Assembly (NCBI GenBank): GCA_963693285.1
Contig: OY848917.1
Location: 23,318,245-23,382,244, forward strand
Direction of reading: 5' to 3'
Length of the DNA: 64,000 nucleotides
Origin: Xestospongia muta
Lineage: Eukaryota; Porifera; Demospongiae; Haplosclerida; Petrosiidae
How positions within the stretch are numbered: the stretch's first letter is position 1; each line of letters opens with the position of its first letter. A model generated the notes under the pieces. It was not told the DNA's origin and ran no database searches. It worked only from the letters and a program-made list of their open reading frames with translations. Positions 12,509 to 24,625 of the stretch are shown here, piece after piece. A program made the position numbers and the translations under genes.

Positions 12509-13346
12509 TTAAGTAGGAGGAGTATCTGTAGAACTATCAATATACAATTTATGTGTACTTTACTTAACACTATTTAAACTTAAAATGATCACTTACTCCT
12601 GGCATGCAAACAATGTCAGGCAGTCCTATAATTGTTTTAAGCCACATGTTATATATATTTATATAGAGTTATGTCCATACTTATTACCTTATACTATTGT
12701 TGTGTGCAGCAAATGAAACTAAATGCACATGTTAGCAAATGTAACAGTGATAAATGTGGTCAATCAAGCTTTGAACCTTCTTTTAAACTAGCTAGCTTAC
12801 TTTTTGGTCTTATAAAATTTGTATTCAGTTTTTCAAACCTCAATTTCTAAAAATGAAATGGCATTTTCAAAACAATAATAAAATGATTTATTACTTATAT
12901 GTTTAGTTATTTGTTTCAATTATAAATACATAAATTTCACATGATACACCTACCGGCATTCTGGATAATTTGGATATCCATTACAACAACCTCTAACTCG
13001 GGAATACACTATGGCATATTGACAACAGGTACAAGTATATACGGCAGTTTGTCTAGGATATAACAAAAAATGATACTCTATTTCAGATATCTAGTAATTA
13101 CCTGAAACATATAGACTATCCACAGTCATAATGTTCATTTAAATATAAAACCTTTTACTTGACAGTATTTCTTACATGTACCATGAGATGTCTGTCTGTA
13201 GCACCTACCAATATGTAAAATAACATTGTATAATATAAATAAAACATATAATTGTCTTACAAATATATTGAGTCTCCACACTGAAGAAGTATGAGAAATA
13301 TCATGAAAAGTAAAGACAACCTCCAGTCATTCTTTGATTGATTCAT
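12509..13346 (-). pseudogene. Secreted cysteine-rich protein gene, copy 1 (frameshifted)
   Basis: Same four-exon layout as the intact copies: 13261-13346 (signal peptide MNQSKNDWRLSLLFMIFLIL), 13102-13204, 12954-13052 and 12509-12533. Splice sites are GT/AG. Exon 2 is 103 nt instead of 102 because of an extra A in the run at 13147-13150; the frame then reaches TGA. Exon 3 (YTCTCCQYAIVYS, then CCNGYPNYPEC) is otherwise intact. A single-base error in the assembly would give the same picture, so the copy may be alive. Confidence 0.65.
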
Positions 13347-13400
13347 TTTCTTGAATATACACTTAAAATAATCTAAGTGTGTGTTTGATAGTGATATATT

Positions 13401-13409
13401 CTTTTTATA
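13401..13409 (-). promoter_or_regulatory. TATA-like box of cysteine-rich gene copy 1
   Basis: Minus strand reads ATATAAAAAG, 55 bases before the ATG, in a block conserved in all copies. Confidence 0.5.
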
Positions 13410-14027
13410 TCAACACATCATGGTAGGTATGTATAACACTCACTTATTGACTATTTATGACTGGAATAAACTAGATTAATGGGTAGCTGAGAAACAATTA
13501 TTTTGAATACACACAGTGTGTACTAAATATTATATGGTGAAACAATTGGATAGTATACTTCTGTTGTTACCTCTAATATATACATGTAATCAACATATAT
13601 GCACATAGTCTGATGACATATAAGGCTCTGTTACAAATGTAGCATGTATGTGTGATGTATGCATTATAAACCTGTCTTACTCAACAGTTGAGTCCATTCT
13701 ACATGTATTGTTGTTTATAGGTGTTTTCTTGTACACATAAGAATACTTTATTTCTTTGCATTGGCATAGAGTTTAGTTCTCTATAAACTGTGCATACTTG
13801 TAGTAGATAGTAATACAGCACATCATTGTATGTCCACGTGCGGCTGCTAAAGAATATTATGAAGCTGTGAATTAACATTTCAGCCAAAAATGGATATTGT
13901 CCGGATCACTGGGTGTACCATGTTCAGGCCTGCACCAGGGTAGTACCCAAACACCTAAAATACTGATGATATTGGTAATTTAAGATCATGCACAACTAAT
14001 TTGTAACTTACATTGATTGATTGCTAT

Positions 14028-14137
14028 GGAATCTACAGTTCATGTAAGTTACTCACTATATAATTTGTTTGTATGGTAGCTATTACAAAGCAACAAATTA
14101 TATAGTGAGTAATTCTCATAACTCTAGATTCCATAAC
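14028..14137. repeat. Foldback FB2, copy 2
   Basis: Same arms as at 1082: ACTCACTATATAATTTGTT versus AACAAATTATATAGTGAGT, here a better match in the central part. Confidence 0.7.
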
Positions 14138-14266
14138 AGCCCATCCATGTTAGCTACAAATTAATTGTTAAATAAGATATTGATTTTGACAGTGTACATG
14201 TACTACAAAATTAATAATCAATTAATTTAACAATCAATTTGTACATTACATTAGTGGAGTATATAT

Positions 14267-14383
14267 ATGGAATCTAGAACTCACGTGAATTACTCACTGT
14301 ACAATTTGTTGGCATGTTGTACATATACTATTATGAAGTAACAAATTATATAATAAGTAATTCACATGAACTCTAGATTCCAT
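14267..14383. repeat. Foldback FB1, copy 2
   Basis: 117 bp, arms ATGGAATCTAGAACTCACG and CTCTAGATTCCAT as at 1322. It directly precedes the 323-bp segment that unit 2 has lost. Confidence 0.7.
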
Positions 14384-16476
14384 ATGTGCGATTTTGCCAG
14401 ATTTATAAACATTTGATCTCATCCCATTTGGTCCAACATAACGTACTTTTGTCTTTGTTAGACAAAATGAAATTATACAAAATGGGATTAGGATTAAAGC
14501 TTTTGCCAATCATTATATATGCCTGTAATTCATAAACACACAAACCCCCTTTCAATTTCTTCATTGTAAACTTGCCTCTCTTCATTACTTAACATTGCAC
14601 ACCCTTTTCCTATGAAAATCTAGGAGGCAGTTGACAAAGAAATACTTCAGTGTAAAAAAAAAAGTAACCGACATGACCCCTAACAGTGTTTACACGCTGA
14701 TATTGAGATTGCGTGATTGTGTGTGGGTGGAATAAAAGATAATTTGTCATAAAAAAACCCACAAATACAGAGAAATTAAATCCTCCACGAAAATTAATAC
14801 CTTTACGAAATACATGTATCACACATATAGACTCATTAACCATGGTATAACCCATAAAGCTTGTTGTGATGAGATGTAAAGCTGCCATTATGTTATTTTT
14901 GTAGAAGACACTAACCATTTAAGTTGTCAGGTTTTAAATTTTTAAATATAAACCTGCTATGGAGTCTATATGTAGAACCAACACTCTATTCTATGAACTA
15001 TGAACTCATTATATATATATACATACACACACTGTATATATGGACACACGATCCAGAACAATCTTTAGGTCACCCAATAATTGTTTTTATAAATAAGATT
15101 TATTACATGTATTTAAATTATGCAATTAGTAGAAGATAAGACTAGTCCTTACAATGTGGTTTTAGTGAGTCAACTAATTAAGATGCATAAAATTGGGGAT
15201 AGATTGTATTAAGAAAGCTTATATTACTGACTACAGTTACTAGTAGTGATGTACAGTACATGTATCAAAGCCATTAAGAAGGAATTTGTACCTGTAGTGT
15301 GGTTTTAGTGAGTGAGTAAACTAATTAAGAAACATAGTAAGATGAGGATAAATAATATTTTAAAATACATATGTGTCTGACTAGTAAAGATATCTACACA
15401 ATATATAGATAACAACACATGTTTGTTGTGTATAGAGAGTTAAGTTACAGTAACCTCATGTGTAAAACATGATGTAAATTGTATTTGATGTGTAATTTAA
15501 TTGGATACAATTCATACATTAACCAACTCTGCCTAAATACTGATTTATATTAACACAATACGGCTAGATATTTACATATATACCTTTTTCCAGATTTATT
15601 TTTACTATATCTGAATATTGATGTAAATTTTATGTCATACATCTATGACAATTGAGATGACCATGTACTTAGATGGATTACTTAAATTATGAGTGAAGCA
15701 CGTTTCGAGCAACAAACATATATGCAATGTACACACATGTAAAATGTTGCCTACTTGTTATTGGGTGGTTATTTTATACATTTCATTAAAATAGGTCAAT
15801 CTATTTTATTGCTAGACAGATAGAGTGTAATAGTATATTATATGTTTGCCACTTTTGTTCTAGGCATCCTAGTACTGGGATAGGATACTTAAGAAAGTAC
15901 ATATTAATGTACATGTATGAAACAAAGCTAATTTTTCATAAGACTACCAGGTATGACCGTGGATGGTTGATTACTATAAGATTCTTATGTTGGTAAATGT
16001 CAGACCTACCTTAATTTGTAGGCCATCCACTACTCAATATTCACATTTATCTCACATATACCTTCAAAAGTCCAGCTATAGCTTCACTTTATTAATATAT
16101 ACTAAGTAATCCAAGTATCTTAGTTTGTCCCATCCTATTACCTATATTAGTATATCCTGAAAATTATTTAACCTGAGTCGGTTGCTATTGACAACCACGA
16201 AAATTAATCAATAACACAAAATATTTCGTTCATGTATAGTCTCTGGAACTGTTGATTCTAACTAACTGTTTAAACTACACAGTACATGACAAATCAAAAA
16301 TGTAAAGAATTCAAAAGTATTTAATTGAAGCCTATTATTATTGTATTAATCACAAATTAATGAATGATATATATAAATGTGCATAATATGCAATACAATA
16401 AAGAGGGTTTAATTAAAGTTCTAACTGGACAATTAGGACAAGTTGGGGGATCTGGTGGAGGAGGAGCAGTTGGAGT

Positions 16477-17332
16477 TTAAGTAGGAAGAGTATCTGTAGA
16501 ACTATCAATATACAATTTATGTGAACTTTACTTAACACTATTTAAACTTAACACTATTTAAACTTAAAACGATCACTTACTCCTGGCATGCAAACAATGT
16601 TAGGCAGTCCTATAATTGTTTTAAGCCACATGTTATATATATTTTTATAGAGTTATGTCTATACTTATTACATTATACTATTGTTGTGTGCAGCAAATGA
16701 TACTAAATGCACATGTTAGCAAATGTAACAGTGATAAATGTGGTCAATCAAGCTTTGAACCTTCTTTTAAACTAGCTAGCTTACTTTTTGGTCTTATAAA
16801 ATTTTGTATTCAGTTTTTTCAAACCTCAATTTCTAAAAATGAAATGGCATTTTCAAAACAATAATAAAATGATTTATTACTTATAGGTTTAGTTATTTGT
16901 TTCAATTATAAATACATAAATTTCACATGATACACCTACCGGCATTCTGGATAATTTGGATATCCATTACAACAAGCTCTAACTCTGGAATACACTATGG
17001 CATATTGACAACAGGTACAAGTATATGTGGCGATTTGTCTAAAATATAACAAAAAAATGATACTCTATTTCAGATATCTAGTAATTACCTGAAACATATA
17101 GACCATCCACAGTCATAATGTTCATTTAAATATAAACCTTTTACTTGACAATATTTCGTACATCTACCATGAGATGTCTGTCTGTAGCACCTACCAATAT
17201 GTAAAATAACATTGTATAATATAAATAAAACATATAATTGTCTTACAAATATATTGAGTCTCCACACTGAAGAAGTATGAGAAATATCATGAAAAGTAGA
17301 GACAACCTCCAGTAATTCTTTGATTGATTCAT
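16477..17332 (-). CDS. Secreted cysteine-rich (EMI-like?) protein, intact copy 2
   Basis: Spliced exons 17247-17332, 17089-17190, 16940-17038 and 16477-16501 join in frame to a 103-residue protein. Exon 1 is a classic signal peptide (MNQSKNYWRLSLLFMIFLIL, then LQCGDS). Exon 2 holds CYRQTSHGRCTKYC and DCGWSICFR; exon 3 holds YTCTCCQYAIVYSRVRACC and NGYPNYPEC; exon 4 adds a short STDTLPT tail and TAA. Eleven cysteines remain after the signal peptide, so a disulfide-rich extracellular protein is expected. The CGW...C(Y/F)R...CC.GY..C pattern recalls EMI domains of matrix proteins, but this is a guess; a defence or signalling peptide is equally possible. All introns are 49-440 bp with GT/AG ends. 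Paralogues: 12.5, 21.2, 37.2 and 55.4 kb. Confidence 0.72.
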
Positions 17333-17386
17333 TTTCTTGAATATACACTTAAAATAATCTAAGTGTGTGTTTGATAGTGATATATT

Positions 17387-17395
17387 CTTTTTATA
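17387..17395 (-). promoter_or_regulatory. TATA-like box of cysteine-rich gene copy 2
   Basis: Minus strand TATAAAAAG, 55-63 bases before the ATG, leaving room for a very short 5' leader. Confidence 0.5.
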
Positions 17396-18017
17396 TCAAT
17401 ACATCATGGTAGGTGTGTATAACACCCACTTATTGACTATTTATGACTGGAATAAACTAGATTAATGGGTAGCTGAGAAACAATTATTTTAAATACACAC
17501 AGTGTGTACTAAATATTATATGGTGAAACAATTGGATAGTATACTTCTGTTGTTACCTCTAATATATACATGTAATCAACATATATGCACATAGTCTGAT
17601 GACATATAAGGCTCTGTTACAAATGTAGCATGTATGTGTGATGTATGCATTATAAACCTGTCTTACTCAACAGTTGAGTCCATTCTACATGTATTTTGTT
17701 TATAGGTGTTTTCTTGTACACATAAGAATACTTTATTTCTTTGCATTGGCATAGAGTTTAGTTCTCTATAAACTGTGCATACTTGTAGCAGATAGTAATA
17801 CAGCACATCATTGTATGTCCGTGTGCAGCTGCTAAAGAATATTATGAAGCTGTGAATTAACATTTCAGCCAAAAATGGATATTGTCCAGGTCATTTACTG
17901 GGTGTACTGTGTTCAGGCTTGCACCAGAGTAGTTATCCTAACACCTAAAATACTATTGATATTGGTAATTTAAGATCATGCACAACTAATTTGTAACTTA
18001 CGTTGATTGATTGCTAT

Positions 18018-18125
18018 GGAATCTACAGTTCATGTAAGTTACTCACTATATAATTTGTTTGTATGGTAACTATAACAAAGCAACAAATTACATAGTGAGT
18101 AATTCTCATAACTCTAGATTCCATA
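18018..18125. repeat. Foldback FB2, copy 3
   Basis: Arms as in the other FB2 copies; here the right arm reads ACATAGTGAGTAATTC. Confidence 0.7.
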
Positions 18126-18256
18126 ACAGTCCATCCATGTTAGCTACAAATTAGTTGTTAAATAAATATTAATTTTTACAGTGTACATGTACTACAATAA
18201 CTAATAATCAATTAATTTAACAATTAATTTGTACATTACATTAGTGGAGTATATAC

Positions 18257-18367
18257 AAGGAATCTAGAACTCATGTGAATTACTCACTGTACAATTTGTT
18301 GGCAAGTTGTACATATACTATTATGAAGTAACAAATTATACAATGAGTAATTCACATGAACTCTAGA
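18257..18367. repeat. Foldback FB1, copy 3 (right end deleted)
   Basis: Starts GGAATCTAGAACTCATG. The right arm stops after CTCTAGAT, where the 323-bp deletion of unit 2 joins ATTGAGATTGCG. The break therefore lies inside the hairpin arm. Confidence 0.65.
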
Positions 18368-20597
18368 TATTGAGATTGCGTGATTGTGTGTGGGTGGAAT
18401 AGAAGATAATTTGTCATAAAACAAAAACCCACAAATACAGAGAAATTAAACCCTTAACGAAAATTAATACCTTTACGAAATACATGTATCACGCATATAG
18501 ACTCATTAATCATGATATAACCCATAAAGCTTGTTTTGATGAGATGTAAAGCTGCCATTATGTTATTTTTGTAGAAGACACTAACCATTTAAGTTGTCAG
18601 GTTTTAAATTTTTAAATATAAACCTGCTATGGAGTCTATATGTAGAACCAACACTCTATTCTATGAACTATGAACTCATTATATATATATACATACACAC
18701 ACTGTATATATGGACACACGATCCAGAACAATCTTTAGGTCACCCAATAATTGTTTTTATAAATAAGATTTATTACATGTATTTAAATTATGCAATTAGT
18801 AGAAGATAAGACTAGTCCTTACAATGTGGTTTTAGTGAGTCAACTAATTAAGATGCATAAAATTGGGGATAGATTGTATTAAGAAAGCTTATATAACTGA
18901 CTACAGTTACTAGTAGTGATGTACAGTACATGTATCAAAGCCATTAAGAAGGAATTTGTACCTGTAGTGTGGTTTTAGTGAGTGAGTAAACTAATTAAGA
19001 AACATAGTAAGATGAGGATAAATAATATTTTAAAAAACATATGTGTCTGACTAGTAAAGATATCTACACAATATATAGATAACAACACATGTTTGTTGTG
19101 TATAAAGAGTTAAGTTACAGTAACCTCATGTGTAAAACATGATGTAAATGGTATTTGATGGGTATTTTGATTGAGTACAATTCATACATTAACCAACTCT
19201 GCCTAAATACTGCTTTATATTAACACAATATGGCTAGATATTTACATATATACCTTTTTCCAGTTTTATTCTTACTGTATATGAATATTGACGTAAATTT
19301 CATGTCATACATCTATGACAATTGAGATGACCATGTACTTAGATGGATTACTTAAATTATGAGTGAAGCACGTTTTGAGCAACAAACATATATGCAATGT
19401 ACACACATGTAAAATGTTGCCTACTTGTTATTGGGTGGTTATTTTATACATTTCATCAAAATAGGTCAATCTATTTTATTGCTAGACAGATAGAGTGTAA
19501 TAGTATATTATATGTTTGCCACTTTTGTTCTAGGCATCCTAATACCGGGATAAAATACTTAAGAAACTACATATAAATGTACATGTATGCAACAAACCTA
19601 AGTTTTATAGGACTACCAGGTATGACCGTGGATGGTTGATTACTATAAGATTCTTATGTTGGTAAATGTCGGACCTACCTTAATTTGTAGGCCATCCACT
19701 ACTCAATATTAACATTTATCTCACATATACCTTCAAAAGTCCAGCTATAGCTTCACTTTATTAATATATACTAAGTAATCCAAGTATCCTAGTTTGTCCC
19801 ATCATAGTACCTATATTAGTATATCCTGAAAATTATTTAACCAGAGTCGGTTGCTATTGACAACCACGAAAATTAATCAATAACACAAAATATTTTGTTC
19901 ATGTATAGTCTCTGAAACTGTTGATTCTAATTAATTCTTTCAACTACACTGTACATGACAAATCAAAAATGTAAAGAATTCAAAAGTATTTAATTAAAGC
20001 CTATTATCATTATATTTACCACAAATTAATGAATGATATAAATGTTCATAATATGTAATACAATAAAGAGGGTTTAATTAAAGCTCAAGCTGGACAATTA
20101 GGACAAGTTGAGGGATCTGGTGAAGGAGGAGTAGTTGGAGTTTAAGTAGGAGGGGTATCTGTATAACTATCAATATACAATTTATGTGAACTTTACTTAA
20201 CACTAGTTAATCTTAAAATGATTACTTACTGCCTGGCATGCAAACAATGTTAGGCAGTCCTATAATTGTTTTAAGCCACATGTTATATATATTTTTATAG
20301 AGTTATGTCCATACTTATTACCTTATACTATTGTTGTGTGCAGCAAATGAAACTAAATGCACATGTTAGTAAATGTGACAGTGATAAATGTGGTCAATCA
20401 AGCTTTGAACCTTTTTTCAACTAGCTAGCTTACTTTTTGGTCTTGTAAAAGTTTGTATTCAGTTCTTTCATACCTCAATTTCTAAAAATGAAATTGACAT
20501 TTTCAAAGCTATGATAAAATGATTTTTTACTTTTAGGTTTAGCCTCTATATTATATAGCCAATAATTAACCCTAAAATGTAGACCCAATATCTACAC

Positions 20598-20639
20598 TGT
20601 AATGTGTGTGGCTTTTTGTTTAAGACCACACACATTACA
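20598..20639. repeat. Short perfect hairpin
   Basis: TGTAATGTGTGTGG (598-611) pairs with CCACACACATTACA (626-639) across a 14-base loop. It overlaps the stop of the gag-like frame, so it may be an element end. Confidence 0.6.
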
Positions 20640-20914
20640 TAACACCACGTTTAATACGTTGCATAATGACTGAAGGAGTAGGGTTGAAGTGATTTCTAAA
20701 CAAGTCTACGAGATCAGTATAAGATTTACTCTCTGGATTATTGGGTTGTCGCAAGTTCTTGAGTAACTGAAAGGTCGAAGAACCACAAAGTGTAAGTAAA
20801 ATGACTTTCTTCTTAGCCGGATCCTGAACATCATTTGCTATGAAGTAGTATTCTAATCTTTCAGTATAGGACGACCAAGTTTCTTGGCTTGGGATGAATT
20901 CAGAAATTTTTCCG
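20635..20914 (-). pseudogene. Ty3/gypsy-like gag capsid fragment
   Basis: The minus strand is open for about 92 codons: ISEFIPSQETWSSYTERLEY, then FIANDVQDPAKKKVILLTLC, FQLLKNLRQP, SYTDLVDLFRNHFNPTPSV and a TAA. This is the pattern of the capsid region of Ty3/gypsy retrotransposon gag (W..Y.eRL..YF.AN, KK...L, sy.eLv..L..H..P.Ps). No protease, polymerase or LTRs were found nearby, so it is a fragment stranded in the inverted-repeat spacer. Confidence 0.65.
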
Positions 20915-21140
20915 TGAATAAGGTTTCAACGGAAATTAAGTTAATAAGGCCTAACAGAAATAGTAACTCAAAATGAATATGTATATAGTAACCATAACTA
21001 TCCAATCATTTCACCATATAATATTTAGTACACACTGTATGTATTCAAAATAATTGTTTCTCAGCTATCCATTAATCTAGTTTATTCCAGTCATAATAGT
21101 CAATAAGTGGGTGTTATACACACCTACCATGATGTATTGA

Positions 21141-21149
21141 TATAAAAAG
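21141..21149 (+). promoter_or_regulatory. TATA-like box of cysteine-rich gene copy 3
   Basis: TATAAAAAG, 54 bases before the ATG, same context as the other copies. Confidence 0.5.
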
Positions 21150-21203
21150 AATATATCACTATCAAACACTCACTTAGAATATTGTAAGTGTATATTCAAG
21201 AAA

Positions 21204-21584
21204 ATGAATCAGTCAAAGAATTACTGGAGGTTGTTTCTATTTTTCATGATATTTCTCATACTTCTTCAGTGTGGAGACTCACTTGTGTAAGACAACTTAA
21301 TGTTTTATTTATATCATACAATATTATTTTTGCATGTTGCTAGGTGTTATGGACAGAAAGCTCGTATTGTATGCAGACAATATTGTCGAAATTCAACTTA
21401 TAATATTAAACTTTATAGATGTGGATGGTGGAAACGAAGGACATGTTACAAGTATTTATTAGATATCTGAAAAACAGTATTATGTTTTCTTGTATTTAGA
21501 CAAACAACCACATATAGTTGTTACTGTTGTCAATATGGCATATTGAATTATCACCAAGTTGAATTACATTGTATTGGACGTTGA
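21204..21584 (+). CDS. Secreted cysteine-rich protein, copy 3 (changed C-terminus)
   Basis: Exons 21204-21286, 21344-21451 and 21500-21584 join in frame to 91 residues. Signal peptide MNQSKNYWRLFLFFMIFLIL; exon 2 has VCRQYC and CGWWKRRTCY; exon 3 has YSCYCCQYGILNY. The final CCNGYPNYPEC block has degraded to HCIGR and a TGA, so two or three of the usual cysteines and the tail exon are lost. The exon 2 donor follows AA rather than AG. It lies on the opposite strand to the other copies because the unit is inverted. It could be a diverged working gene or an early pseudogene. Confidence 0.5.
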
Positions 21585-21964
21585 AATTAACCACAATGCC
21601 AGTAGGTGTATCATGTGAAATGTGTGAATTTGTAATTAAAACAAATAACTAAATCTATAAGTAATGTCAATTTCATTTTTAGAAATTGAGGTTTGAAAAA
21701 ACTGAATACAAATTTTTACAAGGCCAAAAAGTAAGCTAGCTACCTTAAAAGAAAGTTCAAAGCTTGATTGACCATATTTATACTGTCACATTTACTAACA
21801 TATGCATTTAGTTTCATTTGCTGCACACAACAATAGTATAAGGAAATAAGTATGGACATAACTCTATAAAAATATATATAACATGTGCCTCAAAACAATT
21901 ATAGGACTGCCTAACATTGTTTGCATGCCAGGCAGTAAGTAATCATTTTAAGTTTAACTAGTGT

Positions 21965-22130
21965 TAAGTAAAGTACACATAAATTGTATATTGATAGTTC
22001 TACAGATACTCCTCCTACTTAAACTCCAACTGCTCCTCCTTCACCAGATCCCCCAACTTGTCCTAATTGTCCAGTTAGAACTTTAATTAAACCCTCTTTA
22101 TTGTATTTCATATTATGCACATTTATATTA
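21965..22130 (+). pseudogene. Tail exon remnant of inverted unit
   Basis: Holds the acceptor TATTGATAG, the STDTPPT-TAA segment and the downstream PPDPPTCPNCP frame seen in the other copies. Probably no longer used, because the exon 3 of this copy ends early. Confidence 0.45.
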
Positions 22131-23547
22131 TTCATTAATTTTTTGGTTGATATAATGATAATAAACTTCAATTAAATACTTTTGAATTTTTTATATTTTT
22201 GATATGTCATCTACAGTATAGTTGAAACAATTAGTTGTTTCAGAGACTATACATGAACAAAATATTTTGTGTTATTGATTATGTAGTATATTTGTTTGTT
22301 GCTCATAAAGTGCTTGATTCATAATTTATGTAATCCATCTAAATACATGGTCATCTCAATTATCATAGATGTATGACATGAAATTTACACCAATACTCAG
22401 ATACAGTAAGAATAAAACTGTGAAATGGTATACATGTAAGTATCTAGCACTATTATGTTAATATAGAGCAGTATTTAGGCAGAGTTGGTTAATGTATGAT
22501 TTGTATCTAATCAAATTACACATCAAATACCATTCACAATATGTTTTACACATGAGGTTATTGTAACTTAACCCTTTATACACACCAAACATGTATTGTT
22601 AACTATATATTGTAACATGAGGTTATTGTATCTTAACTCTTTATACACAACAAACATGTGTTGTTACTAGTTAGAAACATATTTTTTTGAAATATTATCT
22701 ATCCTCACCTAGTTAATTAGTTTACTCACTCACTACAACCACACTAAAAGGACAAATTCCTTCTTAATGGATTTGATACTTGTACTGTACATTACTACTA
22801 GTAACTGTAGTCAGTTACATAAGCTTTCCTAATACACTCTATCCCCATTTTGATGTATCTGAATTTGTTTACTCACTACAAAGCCCATTACAATGACTAG
22901 TCTTATCTTCTACTAGTTGTATAATTTAAATACATGTAATAAAGTCTTGCTTATAAAAACAGATGTTGGGTCATCCTAAGATTTAAAAATGTAGAATCTG
23001 ACAACTTAAATAGTTAGTGTCTACTTCAAAAATAGCATAGTGGCAGGCTTTACATCTCATCACAACAAGTTTTATTGGTTCTATCATTAATGAGTCTATA
23101 TGTGCAATACATGTATATCATAAAGGTATAAATTTTTGTGGGGGATTTAATTTCTCTGTATTCATGGGTTGTTGTTTTATGACAAAATTTAACTTTTATT
23201 CCACCCAAGAATTAACACATGATCTCAATAACATCATGGAAACACAGTTAGGGATCATGTCGGTTACTTCTTTCTCTTTTACACTGAAGTACTTCTCCGT
23301 GAACTGCCTCACAAAATTTTACAGGAAAAGCTGTGCAATGTTAAGTAAAGAAGAGATGAGAATTTACAATGAAGACGTTGAAGAGAGTTTGCGTGTTTAT
23401 AAACTACAGGCATATATAATGATTGGCAAAAGTTGTCGGTCCTAATCCCGTTTTGTATAATTCAATTTGTCTAACAAAGAAAAAGGACATTATGATTGAC
23501 CAAATTGAATGAGATGAAATGGCTACAAATCTGGCAAAATAGCACAT

Positions 23548-23663
23548 ATGGAATCTAGAGTTCATGTGAATTACTCATTGTATAATTGTAACTTCATAAT
23601 AGTATATGTACAACATGCCAACAAATTGTACAGTGACTAATTCACATGAGTTCAAGATTCCAT
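23548..23663. repeat. Foldback FB1, copy 4 (inverted unit)
   Basis: ATGGAATCTAGAGTTCATG at left, GAGTTCAAGATTCCAT at right, arms complementary over about 44 bp. Confidence 0.7.
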
Positions 23664-23802
23664 ATATATATATATACTCCACTAATGTAATGTACAAATT
23701 GATTGTTAAATTAATTGATTATTAGTTATTGCAGTACATGTACACTGTAAAAATCAATATCTTATTTAACAACTAATTCATAGCTAACATGGATGGACTG
23801 TT

Positions 23803-23911
23803 ATGGAATCTAGAGTTATGAGAATTACTCACTATATAATTTGTTGCTTTGTAATAGTTACCATACCAACAAATTATATAGTGAGTAACTTACATGAACT
23901 GTAGATTCCAT
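23803..23911. repeat. Foldback FB2, copy 4 (inverted unit)
   Basis: ACTCACTATATAATTTGTT and AACAAATTATATAGTGAGT arms are perfectly complementary over 19 bp, with looser pairing outside. Confidence 0.7.
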
Positions 23912-23993
23912 AGCACTCAATCAATGTAAGTTACAAATTAGTTGTCCATAATCTTAAATTTCAATATCATCAGTATATCATATATCGTAGTAG

Positions 23994-24068
23994 GTGTTGT
24001 CAATATGGCATAGTGTATTCCAGAGTTAGAGCTTGTTGTAATGGATATCCAAATTATTTACAATGCTG
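23994..24068 (+). pseudogene. Cysteine-rich gene exon 3 fragment
   Basis: Reads CCQYGIVYSRVRACCNGYPN then LQCW before the usual GTAGGT donor. The 5' part of the exon and the other exons are missing. Confidence 0.6.
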
Positions 24069-24142
24069 GTAGGTGTATCATGTGAAATGTGTGAATTTGT
24101 ATTTGAAACAAATAACTGATCCTCTTACACATGTGCTCATAG

Positions 24143-24625
24143 GTAGAGCTTATGTTGATCTATTACCATTACAATGTGGTCTATATACAATATGTGGATG
24201 GTATAATATTAGTGATTTAACTCGTGATATTAAAAGAATAATTAAAGGTTAGTAGAAATCTGTATACTATTGCTGTTACATCTGCAATATACACATGTAA
24301 CAAACATGTATGCATCTGTACATAGTCATAGTCTGATAACATATAAGGAGGTTCTGTTACATGTAGCTGATGTAGAAGTCAAGAGTCTACATGTTACTGT
24401 GTTTAAGACTCTGTGTCGGTTGTCATTTACATTATAAACCTTTCCTGCAAAATGACTGTGTCCATGTATTGTTATTTATGTACTTGTATACATAGTCTGG
24501 TGACATATGAAGGTCTGTTTCATGTAAGATGTACATTTATATTAATATTCCCTCAATTGTTATTTACATTAAAAACATTAAAAACATTAGTGATTTAACT
24601 GGTGATATTAAATGACAATTAAAGA
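24143..24625 (+). pseudogene. Two stray copies of the C2CD3-like WYNIS exon
   Basis: 24143-24247 keeps the acceptor CTCATAG, VDLLPLQCGLYTICGWYNIS and the GTTAGT donor but is 105 nt instead of 104, so it is out of frame. 24588-24625 is a second, 5'-truncated copy with TGA in place of the GQ codons and a lost donor. Copies 3 and 4 of this exon in the window. Confidence 0.65.

Larger units (their letters stand above)
11884..20541. repeat. Tandem array of a 3.7-3.9 kb unit (two full, one partial)
   Basis: The sequence from GACAGATAGAGTGTAATAG at 11884 restarts at 15815 and again at 19486. Unit 1 (11884-15814) and unit 2 (15815-19485) are nearly identical; unit 2 lacks 323 bp present at 14378-14700. 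Unit 3 stops at about 20541. Each unit carries a minus-strand cysteine-rich gene and a pair of foldback elements. The high identity implies recent duplication. Confidence 0.85.
20542..20984. other. Spacer of the large inverted repeat
   Basis: Unrelated to the flanking unit sequence. It contains a 14-bp hairpin and a gag-like reading frame (listed separately). Unit sequence on the left runs forward; on the right it runs backward from about 20985. Confidence 0.6.
20985..23995. repeat. Inverted copy of the repeat unit
   Basis: Reading leftward this matches the tandem units: TATA box and gene start at 21.14-21.2 kb, tail exon near 22.0 kb, 22.2-23.1 kb matching 19.9 and 14.8-15.5 kb, and foldbacks at 23.5-23.9 kb. 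It forms a multi-kilobase imperfect palindrome with the array on its left. It is more diverged than units 1 and 2 are from each other. Confidence 0.75.

Noticed and set aside
13699..13887. Minus-strand frame MAEMLIHSFIIFF..., also at 17663
   Set aside because: Frame is not kept in the other unit copies (1 kb, 45 kb, 57 kb) and has no splice logic with the neighbouring gene.
14924..15139. 71-residue frame identical at 18594-18809
   Set aside because: Identity reflects the recent tandem duplication; the frame has no family resemblance and starts with a non-ATG codon.
23164..23445. 93-residue plus-strand frame in the inverted unit
   Set aside because: Corresponding sequence in other unit copies (1.6, 14.6, 25.1, 58.2 kb) has stops and frameshifts in this frame.
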